DNA of 64,000 nucleotides from Mycobacterium seoulense (GCF_010731595.1 NZ_AP022582.1:4340001-4404000), one strand, 5' to 3'. Positions 1 through 9,543 are shown, counted from the stretch's first letter. The notes: generated by a model from the letters alone, not told the origin. Made by a program: numbers and translations.

Positions 1-1012
1 TCAGGGTCAGCGCGGCCGCCATGGTCGCCAGAATGCCGACGGCGCACGGCAACCCGGCGCTGCGGAACGAACCCACCTGCGCGAACACCAGGCAGGCCAG
101 CGCCACCGACACCGTGAGCGCCGACCCGATCACCACGGGCGCGATCGAACGGTAGGCCTCCGCCAGCGCCTGGGCCGGTGCGACGGCGCGGCGGCGGCCT
201 TCGTGGTAGCGGCCGACCAGGAAGATCGCGTAGTCGGTGCCGGCGCCCAGCGTCATGGCCGCCATCAGCGCGACCGAAAAGAGCGACACTTCAACCACAT
301 TGGATTGTCCCAGGGCGGCCACGACGGCGCGGGCCAGGGCCAGGGCGAGCCCGACCGAGATCAGCGGAATCGCCGCCGCGATCGGCGATCGGTACACCAT
401 CAGCAGCAGGAGCAGGATGAGGCCGATGGTGGCGGCGGTGATGCCGAGCATCTGCCGATCGATCGCGGAGAATTCGTCGACGATCGTGGCGCCCGGCCCG
501 GTGACATGGACGTCCAAGCCGGCCGGCGGCGAAAGCCTCTGGACGGTGGCGCGCACGGCGTTCACCGAATCGCGCGCCTGAGCGGTGCCGAGCATCCCGG
601 CCAGCCGCACCATGACGCTGACGGCCCGCCCGTCCGAACTCCGCGCGCCGGCGGCCGTGGCGGGCTGCGACCACAGGTCGGTCACCGCGTACACGTGACG
701 ATGATCGGATCCCAGGGCCGCCGTCATCGCGTCGTAGAACTGGCGGTCGCGCGGCGCAAGCGCCTGATTGCGTTCCAGCACAACGTAAACGAAGTTATTG
801 CTCGGTGTTTGATCGAACAACTGGGCGGCGCGCGCCGCCGCGACAGCGCTTGGCGCGTCGGTGGGCATGAAGGATCGGGCGTGCGAGTCGACCACCCGCT
901 CCAGTTGCGGGACAACCAGATTGGCGGCGCCCGCCGCCACGACCCACAGGCCGACAACCAGGACCGCATAGCGACCGGTGAGCCGCCTCAGTAATCCACC
1001 GCGGTCATGCAA
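1..1012 (-). CDS. MmpL/RND-family transporter, 3' part beyond window
   Basis: Leftward open frame running off the left edge; about 337 N-terminal residues are visible. The translation has an N-terminal membrane segment (YAVLVVGLWVVAAGAANLVV), then an extracytoplasmic domain, then several membrane helices from about residue 190. GAGTDYAIFLVGRYHEGRR is the typical MMPL signature at the end of a helix. MmpL proteins are proton-driven inner-membrane exporters of lipids and siderophores. The frame has no ATG; the best start is TTG at 1010-1012, which overlaps the stop of the upstream small gene by 8 bp and suggests translational coupling. The substrate cannot be told from this fragment. Confidence 0.85.
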   Translation of the reverse strand, partial: MHDRGGLLRRLTGRYAVLVVGLWVVAAGAANLVVPQLERVVDSHARSFMPTDAPSAVAAARAAQLFDQTPSNNFVYVVLERNQALAPRDRQFYDAMTAALGSDHRHVYAVTDLWSQPATAAGARSSDGRAVSVMVRLAGMLGTAQARDSVNAVRATVQRLSPPAGLDVHVTGPGATIVDEFSAIDRQMLGITAATIGLILLLLLMVYRSPIAAAIPLISVGLALALARAVVAALGQSNVVEVSLFSVALMAAMTLGAGTDYAIFLVGRYHEGRRRAVAPAQALAEAYRSIAPVVIGSALTVSVALACLVFAQVGSFRSAGLPCAVGILATMAAALTL

Positions 1013-1385
1013 CGGTCTGCCGATCGCCCGCCGGTCCGCCGAAGAGGCCCACGGCGACGTGCTCGCCCCGGGACAGGGAGCGCACCCGCAGCGAGCGCCG
1101 GGAGCCGATCCGCACCAGCGCGTGCAGGCCGGGCTCGGCGGCCTCGAGGTCTGCCCGCACCTGTTCGGCCGGCACCCCCTCGTGCGCCGCCTGGTCCAGC
1201 TTGGCCACCAGCATGGTGATCCAGCGCTGTCCCAGTGAAAGCAGCAGGCCCTCCTCGTCACCGAACAGCCGGGCTACGTCCGAGGAGTCGGCGACCAACG
1301 CGAGCGCCGCCTCGGGATCGGTGTCGGCGGTTTTGATCACTTCGGCCATGAAGGCCATTCGGTCGTGCAGCAGTGTCCATGTCAT
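1005..1385 (-). CDS. Conserved hypothetical protein upstream of mmpL
   Basis: A 126-residue soluble protein starting at ATG 1385 (MTWTLLHDRMAFMAEV). It has no signal peptide, membrane helix or motif I recognise. The middle is rich in acidic and helical residues (DTDPEAALALVADSSDVARLFGDEEGLLLSL) and the C-terminal part is basic (RIGSRRSLRVRSLSRGE). It overlaps the MmpL start by 8 bp, so the two are almost certainly one transcription unit, and it may be an accessory protein of that transporter. It is divergent from the histidine kinase gene. The function is unknown. Confidence 0.7.
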   Translation of the reverse strand: MTWTLLHDRMAFMAEVIKTADTDPEAALALVADSSDVARLFGDEEGLLLSLGQRWITMLVAKLDQAAHEGVPAEQVRADLEAAEPGLHALVRIGSRRSLRVRSLSRGEHVAVGLFGGPAGDRQTVA

Positions 1386-1518
1386 GACTCGACGCTAGGA
1401 AAGAAACCGGGCGGTGCGCGTCGTGCCGAAGTGCAGTCTTTGTCTCCTACCACGGGCGGAGGTGATTGCCGCCCACGGGATGATGTCACCAGGTCGCGCG
1501 CTCTTTTACGATTGGACG

Positions 1519-2736
1519 ATGTTGCGTGGCGCAACGAGATACCTGCGGGAACAGCTTCGCCGGCGAGGCGAGCTGATTCCCGTCGGTCTGACCTGGGCGT
1601 CGTTGATAGCCGTCGATGTCAGCCACGTCGGCGGCGCGGTGATCGCGATCCTGCAGCGTCCTTCCGCCGATCTGCCCGTCGGGCTGACCGCCTTCGCGGT
1701 GTCCATCGCGCCGACGCTCGTGTTCTTCTTCCTGAATACGAAGCTCAGCCCGGTGCTGATGTGGGCGACCTGGTCGACGGCCACCGCGATGATGCTGTTC
1801 GGCACGTCGACCCCCATTCACGCCGATTTCGCACCGGCGCTGCTGGTGCTGATGGTGTTGTCAACTGCGACATTGAGTTCCATTGCGGGTGGCTTGTTGT
1901 CGGCGGTGTCTGCGGCCGCGCTGCTGCTGGCCGCGGCCGCACTGCACCGCCTGGACGCGGTGGTGCTCTATCTGGCTTTCGTCGGCGCAGGGTGGCTACT
2001 CGGGTACGTGATGCGTGCCCAACGGCTGCTGCTGGCCGAGCAGATCGAGGCGCAGAAGATGTTGGCCCAGCACGCCGCCGCCGACGAGCGGCGGCGCATC
2101 GCCCGGGAAGTGCACGACGTCATCGCGCACTCGCTGAGCATCACCCTGCTGCATGTGACGGGTGCGCGTCGGGCGCTGCAGCAGGACCGCGATGTCGATG
2201 ACGCGGTCGAGGCGCTGGAACAGGCCGAACGCCTGGGCCGGCAGGCGATGGCCGACATCCGGCGCACCGTCGGACTGCTCGACAGCTCGCCGACGAAGGC
2301 CGCTCAAACGACGCCCGAACCCGGCATCGACGACATCGGCGTCCTGGTGGCGGACTTTCAGCGCGCCGGCCTGGACGTCACGCTGCGCGTCGACGGGCCG
2401 ACCGAGCGCGTCTCGGCGGCCGTGGGCCTGGCGCTGTACCGCATCACCCAGGAATCGCTGGCCAATATCGCCAAGCACGCCCCGGACTCGAAATCGACGG
2501 TGGCGCTGTGTGTCTCAGCGACGTCGGCCGGCCTCACCGTGGAGAACAGGCTGCCGGTCGCGATCGCCGCGCCGCTGTCCGCGGAGGGCCGGGGGTTGCG
2601 CGGCATGCGTCAGCGCGTCGAGCTGCTGGGCGGGGCCATCGACACCGGCCCCACCGCCGAGGGGTGGTCGGTGCGTGCCGACATACCGCTGCACGAAGGT
2701 GACACGGGCTGGCGGCCGTGGTGGTGCAAGGCGTGA
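1519..2736 (+). CDS. Sensor histidine kinase, NarL-type (HisKA_3) two-component system
   Basis: Membrane histidine kinase with about five or six hydrophobic segments in the first 160 residues, a short linker, a dimerisation/phosphoacceptor helix with RRRIAREVHDVIAHSLS (phosphoacceptor His about residue 199 from this start), and a HATPase_c domain with the N-box ALYRITQESLANIAKHA and GRGLRGMRQRVELLGG near the end. The frame is open upstream to 1414, but the residues before ATG 1519 do not resemble family N-termini. No good Shine-Dalgarno is seen, so a leaderless message is possible. It overlaps the next gene by 19 bp and is co-transcribed with it. The sensor region has no recognisable ligand domain. 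Confidence 0.9.
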   Translation: MLRGATRYLREQLRRRGELIPVGLTWASLIAVDVSHVGGAVIAILQRPSADLPVGLTAFAVSIAPTLVFFFLNTKLSPVLMWATWSTATAMMLFGTSTPIHADFAPALLVLMVLSTATLSSIAGGLLSAVSAAALLLAAAALHRLDAVVLYLAFVGAGWLLGYVMRAQRLLLAEQIEAQKMLAQHAAADERRRIAREVHDVIAHSLSITLLHVTGARRALQQDRDVDDAVEALEQAERLGRQAMADIRRTVGLLDSSPTKAAQTTPEPGIDDIGVLVADFQRAGLDVTLRVDGPTERVSAAVGLALYRITQESLANIAKHAPDSKSTVALCVSATSAGLTVENRLPVAIAAPLSAEGRGLRGMRQRVELLGGAIDTGPTAEGWSVRADIPLHEGDTGWRPWWCKA

Positions 2737-3398
2737 TCCCCCACCACGCGGAGACGCCCGAGATCACCGTCCTCCTCGTCGACGACCAGGATCTGGTGCG
2801 CTCGGGACTGCGCCGGATCCTGCGCCGCAAGGACGGGTTCGTCATCGTCGCGGAATGCTCCGACGGTGACGAGGTGCCGGCGGCGGTGGCCGCGCACCGG
2901 CCCGACGTCGTCGTGATGGATCTGCGCATGCGCCGGGTCGACGGCATCGAGGCGACGCGCCGGCTCGGGGGGACGCCGCCGGTGTTGGCGCTGACCACCT
3001 TCAACGAGGACGAGCTGCTCTCGGAGGCGCTGCGCGCCGGGGCCGCCGGCTTCGTGCTCAAGGACTCGTCCGCCGAGGAACTGATCCGTGCCGTGCGGGC
3101 GGTCGCCAGGGGCGACAGCTACCTCGATCCGGCCGTCACCGCGCGCGTGCTGACCACCTATCGCAAGGCCGCGCCGGGGCCTCGCGGCACCGCGACCGCC
3201 GAGTTGACCACCCGAGAGCTCGACGTGCTGACCCTGATGGGCAGGGGCTTTTCCAACGCCGAGATCGCCGACGAACTCTGCATTTCCGGCGTCACCGTCA
3301 AAAGCCACATCGGCCGGATCTTCGGGAAACTCGACCTGCGGGACCGTGCGGCGGCGATCGTCTACGCCTACGACAACGGCATCGTCGTCCCGCGCTGA
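2718..3398 (+). CDS. NarL/FixJ-family response regulator
   Basis: Response regulator of about 226 residues. The receiver domain has acidic residues in LLVDDQDLVRSG, the phosphoacceptor Asp in VVVMDLRMRRVDGIEA, the conserved Thr in ALTTF and Lys in FVLKDSS. It is followed by a LuxR-type helix-turn-helix (LTTRELDVLTLMGRGFSNAEIADEL, then VKSHIGRIFGKL). The GTG start at 2718 lies inside the kinase gene, giving a 19-bp overlap, and the first dozen residues precede the receiver fold, so GTG or ATG codons slightly downstream are possible. It is the cognate regulator of the upstream kinase; targets are not evident. Confidence 0.92.
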   Translation: MVVQGVIPHHAETPEITVLLVDDQDLVRSGLRRILRRKDGFVIVAECSDGDEVPAAVAAHRPDVVVMDLRMRRVDGIEATRRLGGTPPVLALTTFNEDELLSEALRAGAAGFVLKDSSAEELIRAVRAVARGDSYLDPAVTARVLTTYRKAAPGPRGTATAELTTRELDVLTLMGRGFSNAEIADELCISGVTVKSHIGRIFGKLDLRDRAAAIVYAYDNGIVVPR

Positions 3399-3411
3399 GG
3401 GACAAAGCGGA

Positions 3412-3789
3412 TTACAGAGGGGCGCCCTGCTCCGCCAGGTTCAGCAGGGCGTACGCCATGCACATCAAGAAGTTCAGCACGACCAGGACCAACCCCGCGA
3501 AGATCAGTGAGCGGGTGCCTTGGCGCTTCAGCCGCTTGTACCGGGCGGCGCGCGTTTCCCGGTCGAACCGCAGCGCGATCAATGCGAATTTGACGTCCAT
3601 CACCTCGTGGGCGGCCAGGGGCGCGCCCGCCAGCATCTCCTGCAGGCGGTCGGGCGCCGTTCGGACGCCGACCCGTTCGAAGCTCCGGCACATTCGCCGC
3701 GCGCGTCTTCGCGCGAGTGGTTGATATCGCATCTGTAGCTGATGCGCGAGTTGCCCTCGGTCGTCCCCCCACGGGTTTGACGGGGTCAT
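3412..3789 (-). CDS. Small single-pass membrane protein of unknown function
   Basis: The frame is open from 3840; I prefer ATG 3789 (MTPSNPWGDDRGQLAHQLQ), giving 125 residues, over the more upstream ATGs whose sequence looks non-coding. The N-terminal two thirds is strongly basic and helical (YQPLARRRARRMCRSF). One hydrophobic helix (SLIFAGLVLVVLNFLMCMAYALLNL) lies near the C-terminus, so most of the protein should be cytoplasmic. It is convergent with the response regulator and sits downstream of the Rieske oxygenase gene on the same strand, 55 bp away. I do not recognise the family. Confidence 0.6.
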   Translation of the reverse strand: MTPSNPWGDDRGQLAHQLQMRYQPLARRRARRMCRSFERVGVRTAPDRLQEMLAGAPLAAHEVMDVKFALIALRFDRETRAARYKRLKRQGTRSLIFAGLVLVVLNFLMCMAYALLNLAEQGAPL

Positions 3790-3843
3790 CACGAGACGGA
3801 TTCTAAATCGCATCGGGCCGATTACGGCGTGTCTACACACAAA

Positions 3844-5190
3844 TTATGGTGACGGCGGCTGATTGGCCGCGCCGCTCGCGCGCTCGGACCGGGGCAGGTC
3901 CAGATAGCGCTCCAGGTTGCGGTGCATGTTGATCACGCGGCGCTCCTCGCTGGAGAGCACCAAGTGGGTGAAGCCCGGTTGATGCATGCCGCGCTGCAGT
4001 CCGGCGAGCACCTGGATGTCCTGGGTGAGCACCACGCCGGGCTCGGCCTCCCCGGCGGGCACCCGCACGTCGGTCGGTTTGGCGCGCGGAGCACCAGGCG
4101 GCATCCGCGTCATCAAGAACATGACCAGCTCACCCCTGTCGGGATCGGGGCCGGGCCGCGAGCACATGACGGTGAGGTGGTCGGCGTTGGCCAGCAGTGT
4201 CATGTTGGGGAAGACGTTGTACTGGTGCAGCCGGGTGATGCGGTCCGTGTCGGCCCAGTCGAGGTCCACCCCGCGAGTGGCGGCGAACGCCCGGGTGTGC
4301 GCGGCGATCAGATCCTGTACCGTCTGCCCGGCCCGGCGCTCATCAGCGGGGAAGGGGGTGCCTTCGACGGCGCCCATGAGCGCCCCTTGCGTGTAAACGT
4401 AGGCGTCCCAGACCTCTTCGTCGCTCAGCGCGCCGTCGAAGCGGGGGCTCTGGACGCCGTAGGGCTGGTCGGATTTGCCGGTGTGACCCCAGATTTGTTG
4501 TGGCGCATGAATGTCGTCGACGCAGCGCAGCAATTCCGGGTGCAGCGTCTGGATGTGGTAGGTCTCGCTGTAACCGTCGGCGATCGTCTTCCAATTCGCG
4601 TCGACCTCGACGGTCAGCGTGGCATAGCAGCGGAAGTCGTCGAGCCGGCACCAGGCGATGTCGTCGGGCACCGCCTCCAGATATTCGGGCAGCGGCATCG
4701 CGTCGAGGTCGAGATTGACGAAGACGAGGCCCGCCCAGGTGTCCACCCGGACCGGCACCAGCGGGAAGTCGGACAGCTTGAGCGACCCGAAGCCCTTGCG
4801 GTTGGGCACCCGTTTGAGCGCGCCGGCCAGGTCCCAGGTCCACCCGTGGTAGCCGCACTTGAGCTCGCGCAGCCCCGAGCCCGAGCCCACGCACACCGAG
4901 TTGCCGCGGTGGCGGCAGGCGTTCTGGAAGGCGCGCAGCAGCCCGTCGTCGCCGCGGACGATCAGCACCCCGTACGGTCCGCACCGGTACTCGAAGTAGT
5001 CGCCGGGTTCGGCGACGTGGTCGACCATGCACGCGAGCTGCCAGACCTTCGGCCACATCCGCGCGACCTCGAGCGCGGCGAACGCCGGCGAGTAATAGCG
5101 CTCGGCCGGAACCAGGGTCGGGCTGTCCGGCGGGGTGCCGATCGCGTCGTCGTCGCGGGTGCGGGTCGGGTTGCCGGCGGGCGCGTTCAC
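3844..5190 (-). CDS. Rieske [2Fe-2S] aromatic-ring-hydroxylating oxygenase, alpha subunit
   Basis: Terminal oxygenase subunit of 448 residues. The Rieske cluster ligands are visible as C92-x-H94 and C112-xx-H115 (ACRHRGN and KCGYHGW). The catalytic mononuclear iron site is in ANWKTIADGYSETYHIQTLHPE, with the two histidines of the facial triad. Such enzymes hydroxylate or demethylate aromatic or lipophilic substrates, using electrons from a reductase that is not encoded nearby. It begins 10 bp after the stop of the amidohydrolase gene, so the two are co-transcribed. The substrate is not predictable. Confidence 0.9.
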   Translation of the reverse strand: MNAPAGNPTRTRDDDAIGTPPDSPTLVPAERYYSPAFAALEVARMWPKVWQLACMVDHVAEPGDYFEYRCGPYGVLIVRGDDGLLRAFQNACRHRGNSVCVGSGSGLRELKCGYHGWTWDLAGALKRVPNRKGFGSLKLSDFPLVPVRVDTWAGLVFVNLDLDAMPLPEYLEAVPDDIAWCRLDDFRCYATLTVEVDANWKTIADGYSETYHIQTLHPELLRCVDDIHAPQQIWGHTGKSDQPYGVQSPRFDGALSDEEVWDAYVYTQGALMGAVEGTPFPADERRAGQTVQDLIAAHTRAFAATRGVDLDWADTDRITRLHQYNVFPNMTLLANADHLTVMCSRPGPDPDRGELVMFLMTRMPPGAPRAKPTDVRVPAGEAEPGVVLTQDIQVLAGLQRGMHQPGFTHLVLSSEERRVINMHRNLERYLDLPRSERASGAANQPPSP

Positions 5191-5200
5191 GTGCGGAGCC

Positions 5201-6973
5201 TTAACGCGCTCCGCGCACCAAACGTCCGGGGCGGGCCCCGGTGTCGACGTCGTTGCGCCGGGTCACGGTCCCGCTGACGATCGTGGCGGCGTAGCCACTG
5301 GCTCCCTGCAGGATCCGGTTGCCGCCGGCGGGCAGGTCGAAGGCCATCGCGGCGGGGTGCAGCGTCAGGGCGTCCATGTCGATGACGTTGATGTCGGCCT
5401 TCTTGCCCGGCTCGATGGTGCCACGGTCGGTGAGGCCGAACAGGTGGGCGGTATCACGGGACTGCTTGCGGATCACGTATTCCAGCGACAGCTTCTCGCC
5501 CCGGCGCCGGTCCCGCGCCCAGTGCGTCAGCAGGAACGTGGGATACGAAGCGTCGCAGATCATTCCGCAGTGGGCGCCGCCGTCGGAAAGCCCGAGCACG
5601 CCGGCCGGGTGCAGCAGCATCTCGCGGATCGCGTCGCAGTTGCCGTCGGCGTAGTTGAACAACGGCAGCATCAGCATGGCGGTCGCGTCCCGCTCGAGCA
5701 TGAGGTCGTACAGCGTGGACAGCGGGTCCTCGCCGCGGGCTGCCGCGATGGCGGCGACAGAGCGGTCCGGGGTCGGCTCGTAGTCGGGCGGATCGCCCAG
5801 CGCGTAGAGCCGCTTGAGCGAATGCTGGACCAGGGCAAACATTCCGTCGAACAACAGGGTGGGGTCGGCGGGCAGGTCCTCGTCGGCCAGGATGGCGGCC
5901 TTCACCGCCGGGTCCGCCAGGCGCTGCGCGAGTTCCTCGCGGCTGCACTCGGCCTTCAGCCGGCGGTAGGTGGGCCGGTGGCTGAAGCCGTGATGACCCT
6001 GGAAGCCGATCATCATGCCGAACGGGCGAGCCGCGACCTGGGGGTAGAGGCGGGCGCCCTCGGCGTGCGCGTCCGCGGACAGGTCCAGCATCTCGCGCCA
6101 CAGGTTGGGGTCGGCGTCCACTTGAATAAGGGCGAAGGAGACCGGCCGGTCGATCTCGCCGCTCAACCGGCGCATCCAGTCCAGTTCCTTCTTGGGCGCG
6201 ACGATGTCCTCGCCCGCGGAGCCCTGCGGCGCCAGCTCGAAGACGGCCTGACCGCCGGCGGCCATGGCCCGCCCGAGCCCGAACAGCTCATCCTCGGCCG
6301 CAAACGTGCCGGGCACCGGTTCACCGTCCATGGCGCGGTGGCCCATCGTGCGCGACGTGGAAAACCCGAGCGCGCCGGCCTCGATCGCCTCACGGACCAG
6401 CCGGCCCATCGCCTCGATGTCGTCGGGCGTCGCCGGTTCGTTGCGGGCCCCGCGCTCGCCCATCGCGTAGGCGCGGATGGCGCCATGGGCGACCTGGCTG
6501 CCCACATCGACGGAGAATTTCTGTTTGCCGATCGCGTCGAGGTATTCGGGATAGGTCTCCCAGCCCCAGGTGATGCCCTCGGTGAGAGCGGTGCCGGGAA
6601 TGTCCTCGACGCCCTCCATCAACTCGATCAACCACTGCTCGGTGCCGGGCCGCACCGGGGCGAAGCCGACGCCGCAGTTGCCGGTCACGATGGTGGTGAC
6701 GCCGTGCCCGCTGGACGGCTCGAGCAGGCCGTCCCAACTCACCTGACCGTCGTAGTGGGTGTGGATGTCGACGAAGCCGGGGGCCACCACACGCCCGGTG
6801 GCATCGATGGTTTCGGCGGCTTGTGCCGTCTGCAGGCCACCCGCGGCGGGGTCACCGGCCCCGCGACGGACGACGTCGACGATCTTGCCGTCCCTGATGC
6901 CGATGTCGGCGCGATAGCGCCCCGCGCCGGTGCCGTCGACGACGGTGCCACCAATGATCTTCAGGTCGAACAC
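5201..6973 (-). CDS. D-aminoacylase/N-acyl-D-amino-acid deacylase-like amidohydrolase
   Basis: Amidohydrolase-superfamily enzyme of about 590 residues. Metal-binding HxH is in [12 protein letters not shown], the metal-bridging Cys in [11 protein letters not shown], and the catalytic Asp in [11 protein letters not shown]; the C-terminal beta domain carries [15 protein letters not shown]. The frame is open from 7063, but GTG 6973 has a strong ribosome site (AAGGAG a few bases upstream) and gives the family's normal N-terminus ([16 protein letters not shown]), so I use it. It lies 10 bp before the Rieske oxygenase gene and 121 bp after the kinase gene. It probably removes an amide or similar group from a substrate of the same pathway. 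Confidence 0.88.
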   Translation of the reverse strand: MFDLKIIGGTVVDGTGAGRYRADIGIRDGKIVDVVRRGAGDPAAGGLQTAQAAETIDATGRVVAPGFVDIHTHYDGQVSWDGLLEPSSGHGVTTIVTGNCGVGFAPVRPGTEQWLIELMEGVEDIPGTALTEGITWGWETYPEYLDAIGKQKFSVDVGSQVAHGAIRAYAMGERGARNEPATPDDIEAMGRLVREAIEAGALGFSTSRTMGHRAMDGEPVPGTFAAEDELFGLGRAMAAGGQAVFELAPQGSAGEDIVAPKKELDWMRRLSGEIDRPVSFALIQVDADPNLWREMLDLSADAHAEGARLYPQVAARPFGMMIGFQGHHGFSHRPTYRRLKAECSREELAQRLADPAVKAAILADEDLPADPTLLFDGMFALVQHSLKRLYALGDPPDYEPTPDRSVAAIAAARGEDPLSTLYDLMLERDATAMLMLPLFNYADGNCDAIREMLLHPAGVLGLSDGGAHCGMICDASYPTFLLTHWARDRRRGEKLSLEYVIRKQSRDTAHLFGLTDRGTIEPGKKADINVIDMDALTLHPAAMAFDLPAGGNRILQGASGYAATIVSGTVTRRNDVDTGARPGRLVRGAR

Positions 6974-7094
6974 GGGACTCTCCTTGCCGCCACGGGGCCG
7001 AAGACGCGACAAGACGCGCCAGCATTTCGCTACGGGAAGTAGCGTAACTCGTGGGGTGGCCACCGCAATAGGTTCGGCGCAAACTTTGCTTGGT

Positions 7095-8231
7095 TCAGAG
7101 CGAACTCTTCAGCGCCGCGACCGTTTCCAGGTCGTCGAGCGCCGCGACGCCGCGCCGCAACCCTTCCATGGCGATGTCTTCGACCTGCATGCCGCCCATT
7201 CCCGCGGTGATCAGCGGGGCGACGTAGGCATACAGCGCGGCCTGGCGGAACCGCAGCCACAGGTCGTCGCGGTCCAGCTCGGGTCCGCCGGCCGCCGCGA
7301 GCGCGCGGCGGTAGTCGTCGAGCAGCTCGCGCTGGGTCGCCCGGCGGTCTTCGGGGGTGAGGCTGGTGATCAGCGTGTAGGCGAGTTCCCGGGACGGGTG
7401 CCCGCGCCGCACCGCCTGCCAGTCCAGCAGGCCGGCCTTGCCGCCGTGGAAGTACATGTTGCCGGGATGGGCGTCGCCGTGCATGACGGTGTTCGGGGGA
7501 GTGTCGATGAGGGCGGCGACCGCACGGTAATTGTCGGCGATGAAGCGGCCGTTCTCGACGGGGATGTCGGTGCGTTCGGCAAGGCGCTTGATGGAGGCGT
7601 GCATCAGCGAGCCGGTCAGCAATGAGGTGACGTCGCCGGAGGGCGTGTAGACCCAGCCCAGCGGGCCGCGCGCGTGGCGGGGTTGGCGTTCCCAGAAGGT
7701 GGCGTGCAGATCCGCCAGCAGCTCGACGATCAGGCCGGCCTGCTCCAGCGAGAGCGGGTGCAAGGTGTCGGGGAACTCGCATGACTCGGCGGGAAGGTCT
7801 TCGAGCACCACGAGGTAGCGCCCGGTCCACGGATCGAACGCCGTGCCGTAGGCATACGGAGCGCCCACGACCTGCGGGGCGAGCCGGCTGTAAAACCGCA
7901 CCTCGGTCTGCCCGAGCCGGCCCAACTCACCCATCAAGCGGGTGGCCGCCGACTTCGCCGCGAGCTTGACGAACACCGAGTCGGGGACGTTCTTCCCGGT
8001 CAATACCAGCCGCGCTCGCGTCGACGTCCCCGCGTCGCTGCCTAGGACGCGGACCGACCGCACTGTGGTGCCCATCAGCCTCGAGAGCACCCCCGCGTCG
8101 ATGTCCTGAACCCGGCGGGGCAACCCGAACCGACCACCGACCACTGCGTCGGTGGCTACCCGGCCCACGCCGCGGCCTAGGTGAGCGGCCAAGCCGGCGG
8201 CCGAAACCGCCTGCGACACAGGGTTTCTCAT
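7095..8231 (-). CDS. Aminoglycoside-phosphotransferase-like (ecdysteroid-kinase type) small-molecule kinase
   Basis: Protein of 378 residues with the APH/choline-kinase fold. The Brenner motif HGDAHPGNMYF is near residue 250 and the metal-binding Asp is in AGLLDWQAVRRGHPSRELAY. The Lys of the N-lobe is likely in SVFVKLAAK, and VVLEDL marks the hinge. The family phosphorylates hydroxyls of varied lipophilic molecules; mycobacteria have many such genes beside degradation genes. It is the first gene of the leftward group and follows a TetR gene, with a palindromic site and a possible promoter in between, so TetR control is likely. Confidence 0.85.
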   Translation of the reverse strand: MRNPVSQAVSAAGLAAHLGRGVGRVATDAVVGGRFGLPRRVQDIDAGVLSRLMGTTVRSVRVLGSDAGTSTRARLVLTGKNVPDSVFVKLAAKSAATRLMGELGRLGQTEVRFYSRLAPQVVGAPYAYGTAFDPWTGRYLVVLEDLPAESCEFPDTLHPLSLEQAGLIVELLADLHATFWERQPRHARGPLGWVYTPSGDVTSLLTGSLMHASIKRLAERTDIPVENGRFIADNYRAVAALIDTPPNTVMHGDAHPGNMYFHGGKAGLLDWQAVRRGHPSRELAYTLITSLTPEDRRATQRELLDDYRRALAAAGGPELDRDDLWLRFRQAALYAYVAPLITAGMGGMQVEDIAMEGLRRGVAALDDLETVAALKSSL

Positions 8232-8305
8232 ATCCGTTCGTTTCGTGGCGTGGACATGTCACCCGCGCCGCGAGCCCGGGGGGCGTCGCGGCACGGGGCC
8301 AGACA

Positions 8306-8354
8306 AAAATACGCGATCGTGCGAACATCAGACAATACGCCGTTATTGTCTGAT
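8306..8354 (-). promoter_or_regulatory. Palindromic operator and putative promoter of the kinase gene
   Basis: A perfect inverted repeat with 11-bp arms, ATCAGACAATA (8327-8337) and TATTGTCTGAT (8344-8354), separated by 6 bp. On the minus strand TTGTCT (8330-8335) and TATTTT (8306-8311) are spaced 18 bp and could be -35 and -10 elements of the kinase gene. The palindrome overlaps the -35 and also the last codons of the upstream TetR gene, as expected for repression of the downstream genes by that TetR. Binding is inferred. Confidence 0.6.
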
Positions 8355-8963
8355 CTCCGGTACCAGGGCGCGCACCACGAACTGCTCGACGAACTCGCGT
8401 TTGTCGACGGCCGGGCGGTGTCGCCACGTGGGCGCGAGCAGGAACAACGTGGTCGCGTGCAGCCACTGGACGACCGACCGTGGATCAAGATCCGCGTGCA
8501 GACGGCCCGCCGATTTCCACCGCTCCAGCAACGGTTCGTAGTGCCGCAACAGCGTCTCCACGATGGGCTCCGAACCCCGCTCGAGGGCCGTCGCCACGGC
8601 GGTGCTCTCGGCGGCGAACAGCGCCTCGTTCAGTGGGTCGCCGTCCACCGATTCGACGCGCGCCAGGATCATCTCGGGCACCGACCGCGCGGGATCGTCC
8701 GGGGCGGCCAGCGAGCGCACCAACTCGCCGAGTGCGCGGTCGACGCGCGCCAGGATCAGATCCAGCAGGACGTCGTCGCGGCCGGGGAAGTACCGGTACA
8801 CAGTGGACCGCGAGACCCCCGCCTCGTCGGCCACCTCGCCCATCCGGAACTGCGTGTTACCGCGTCGCACGATGCAGCGTCCCGCGGCGTCCAGGATGCG
8901 CCTGCGCGCCTCCTCGTCGTCGAGGATCGCGCGGTCGTCGCCCCACCGACGGCTCGGTTCCAT
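8343..8963 (-). CDS. TetR/AcrR-family transcriptional regulator
   Basis: A 206-residue TetR protein. The N-terminal DNA-binding domain includes EARRRILDAAGRCIVRRG and the helix-turn-helix MGEVADEAGVSRSTVYRYFPGRDDVL; the rest is an alpha-helical ligand domain. It starts at ATG 8963 and ends inside an 11-bp-arm palindrome that precedes the kinase gene, so it is the best candidate to bind it. The same-strand genes that follow (kinase, amidohydrolase, Rieske oxygenase) are its likely targets. Confidence 0.93.
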   Translation of the reverse strand: MEPSRRWGDDRAILDDEEARRRILDAAGRCIVRRGNTQFRMGEVADEAGVSRSTVYRYFPGRDDVLLDLILARVDRALGELVRSLAAPDDPARSVPEMILARVESVDGDPLNEALFAAESTAVATALERGSEPIVETLLRHYEPLLERWKSAGRLHADLDPRSVVQWLHATTLFLLAPTWRHRPAVDKREFVEQFVVRALVPEIRQ

Positions 8964-9054
8964 GGCGCAGATGTTACGGCGCCCCTTGCGGGGAACAACG
9001 AAATCGATTGCGAACCAAGCACATCGCCGATGCCTCGCACCAGGACTTCGACGC

Positions 9055-9543
9055 CTAGGGCCGTCGCGTCAGGTCGGTCCAGGTCATCGTGACGCGGGTT
9101 CCGTGCGGCGTGCGGTCGATGGTCACTTCGTCAGCGAGCGCCTCCATCAGCGGGATGCCGCGCCCGCGGAGTTGCTGATGGTGCTGGGCAGGAACTTTCT
9201 GGCGCCAATGGCCGCGATCGTCGACGGTGACGGCCAGGCCGTCGGATCGGTGGTCGTAGGCCGCACCCACGTCCAGCGTCCCGCGCTGGGAGGCGTCGCA
9301 ATAGGCGAATTCCGCGGCGTTGGCGATGGCTTCGTTCACCGCCAGCAACACGTCGCTGAACCGGTCGGCGCCGCGGGCAAGATGCGTTTCGAGCCAGGTG
9401 CCGAACTCGGCGCGGGCCCGCGCGGCGCTGCGCGGGTCGGCGGCGACGCGTTTCCGTACGAAGCGGGACGGGTCATCGAGGTTCGACGCGGTGTGCGCCT
9501 GATGGTCAGAGCGTCCCATCGTTTCCAGCTGTGCCCCCATCAC
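9055..9543 (-). CDS. RsbW-like anti-sigma factor (serine kinase, HATPase_c_2)
   Basis: A 162-residue protein with an ATP-binding fold of the anti-sigma-factor kinase type. The N-box is NEAIANAAEFAY, and later VTVDDRGHW and RGRGIPLMEAL match the G1/G2 ATP-lid region. The first 40 residues are a less conserved extension; an internal start is possible. It lies 3 bp after the STAS gene, forming an antagonist/anti-sigma pair. Such kinases bind a sigma factor or phosphorylate the STAS protein. No sigma-factor gene is adjacent, so the target sigma is encoded elsewhere. Confidence 0.85.
   Translation of the reverse strand: MMGAQLETMGRSDHQAHTASNLDDPSRFVRKRVAADPRSAARARAEFGTWLETHLARGADRFSDVLLAVNEAIANAAEFAYCDASQRGTLDVGAAYDHRSDGLAVTVDDRGHWRQKVPAQHHQQLRGRGIPLMEALADEVTIDRTPHGTRVTMTWTDLTRRP

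Noticed and set aside
3922..5277. A 451-codon rightward frame opposite the first Rieske oxygenase
   Set aside because: Antisense shadow; the minus strand has Rieske and iron-site motifs.
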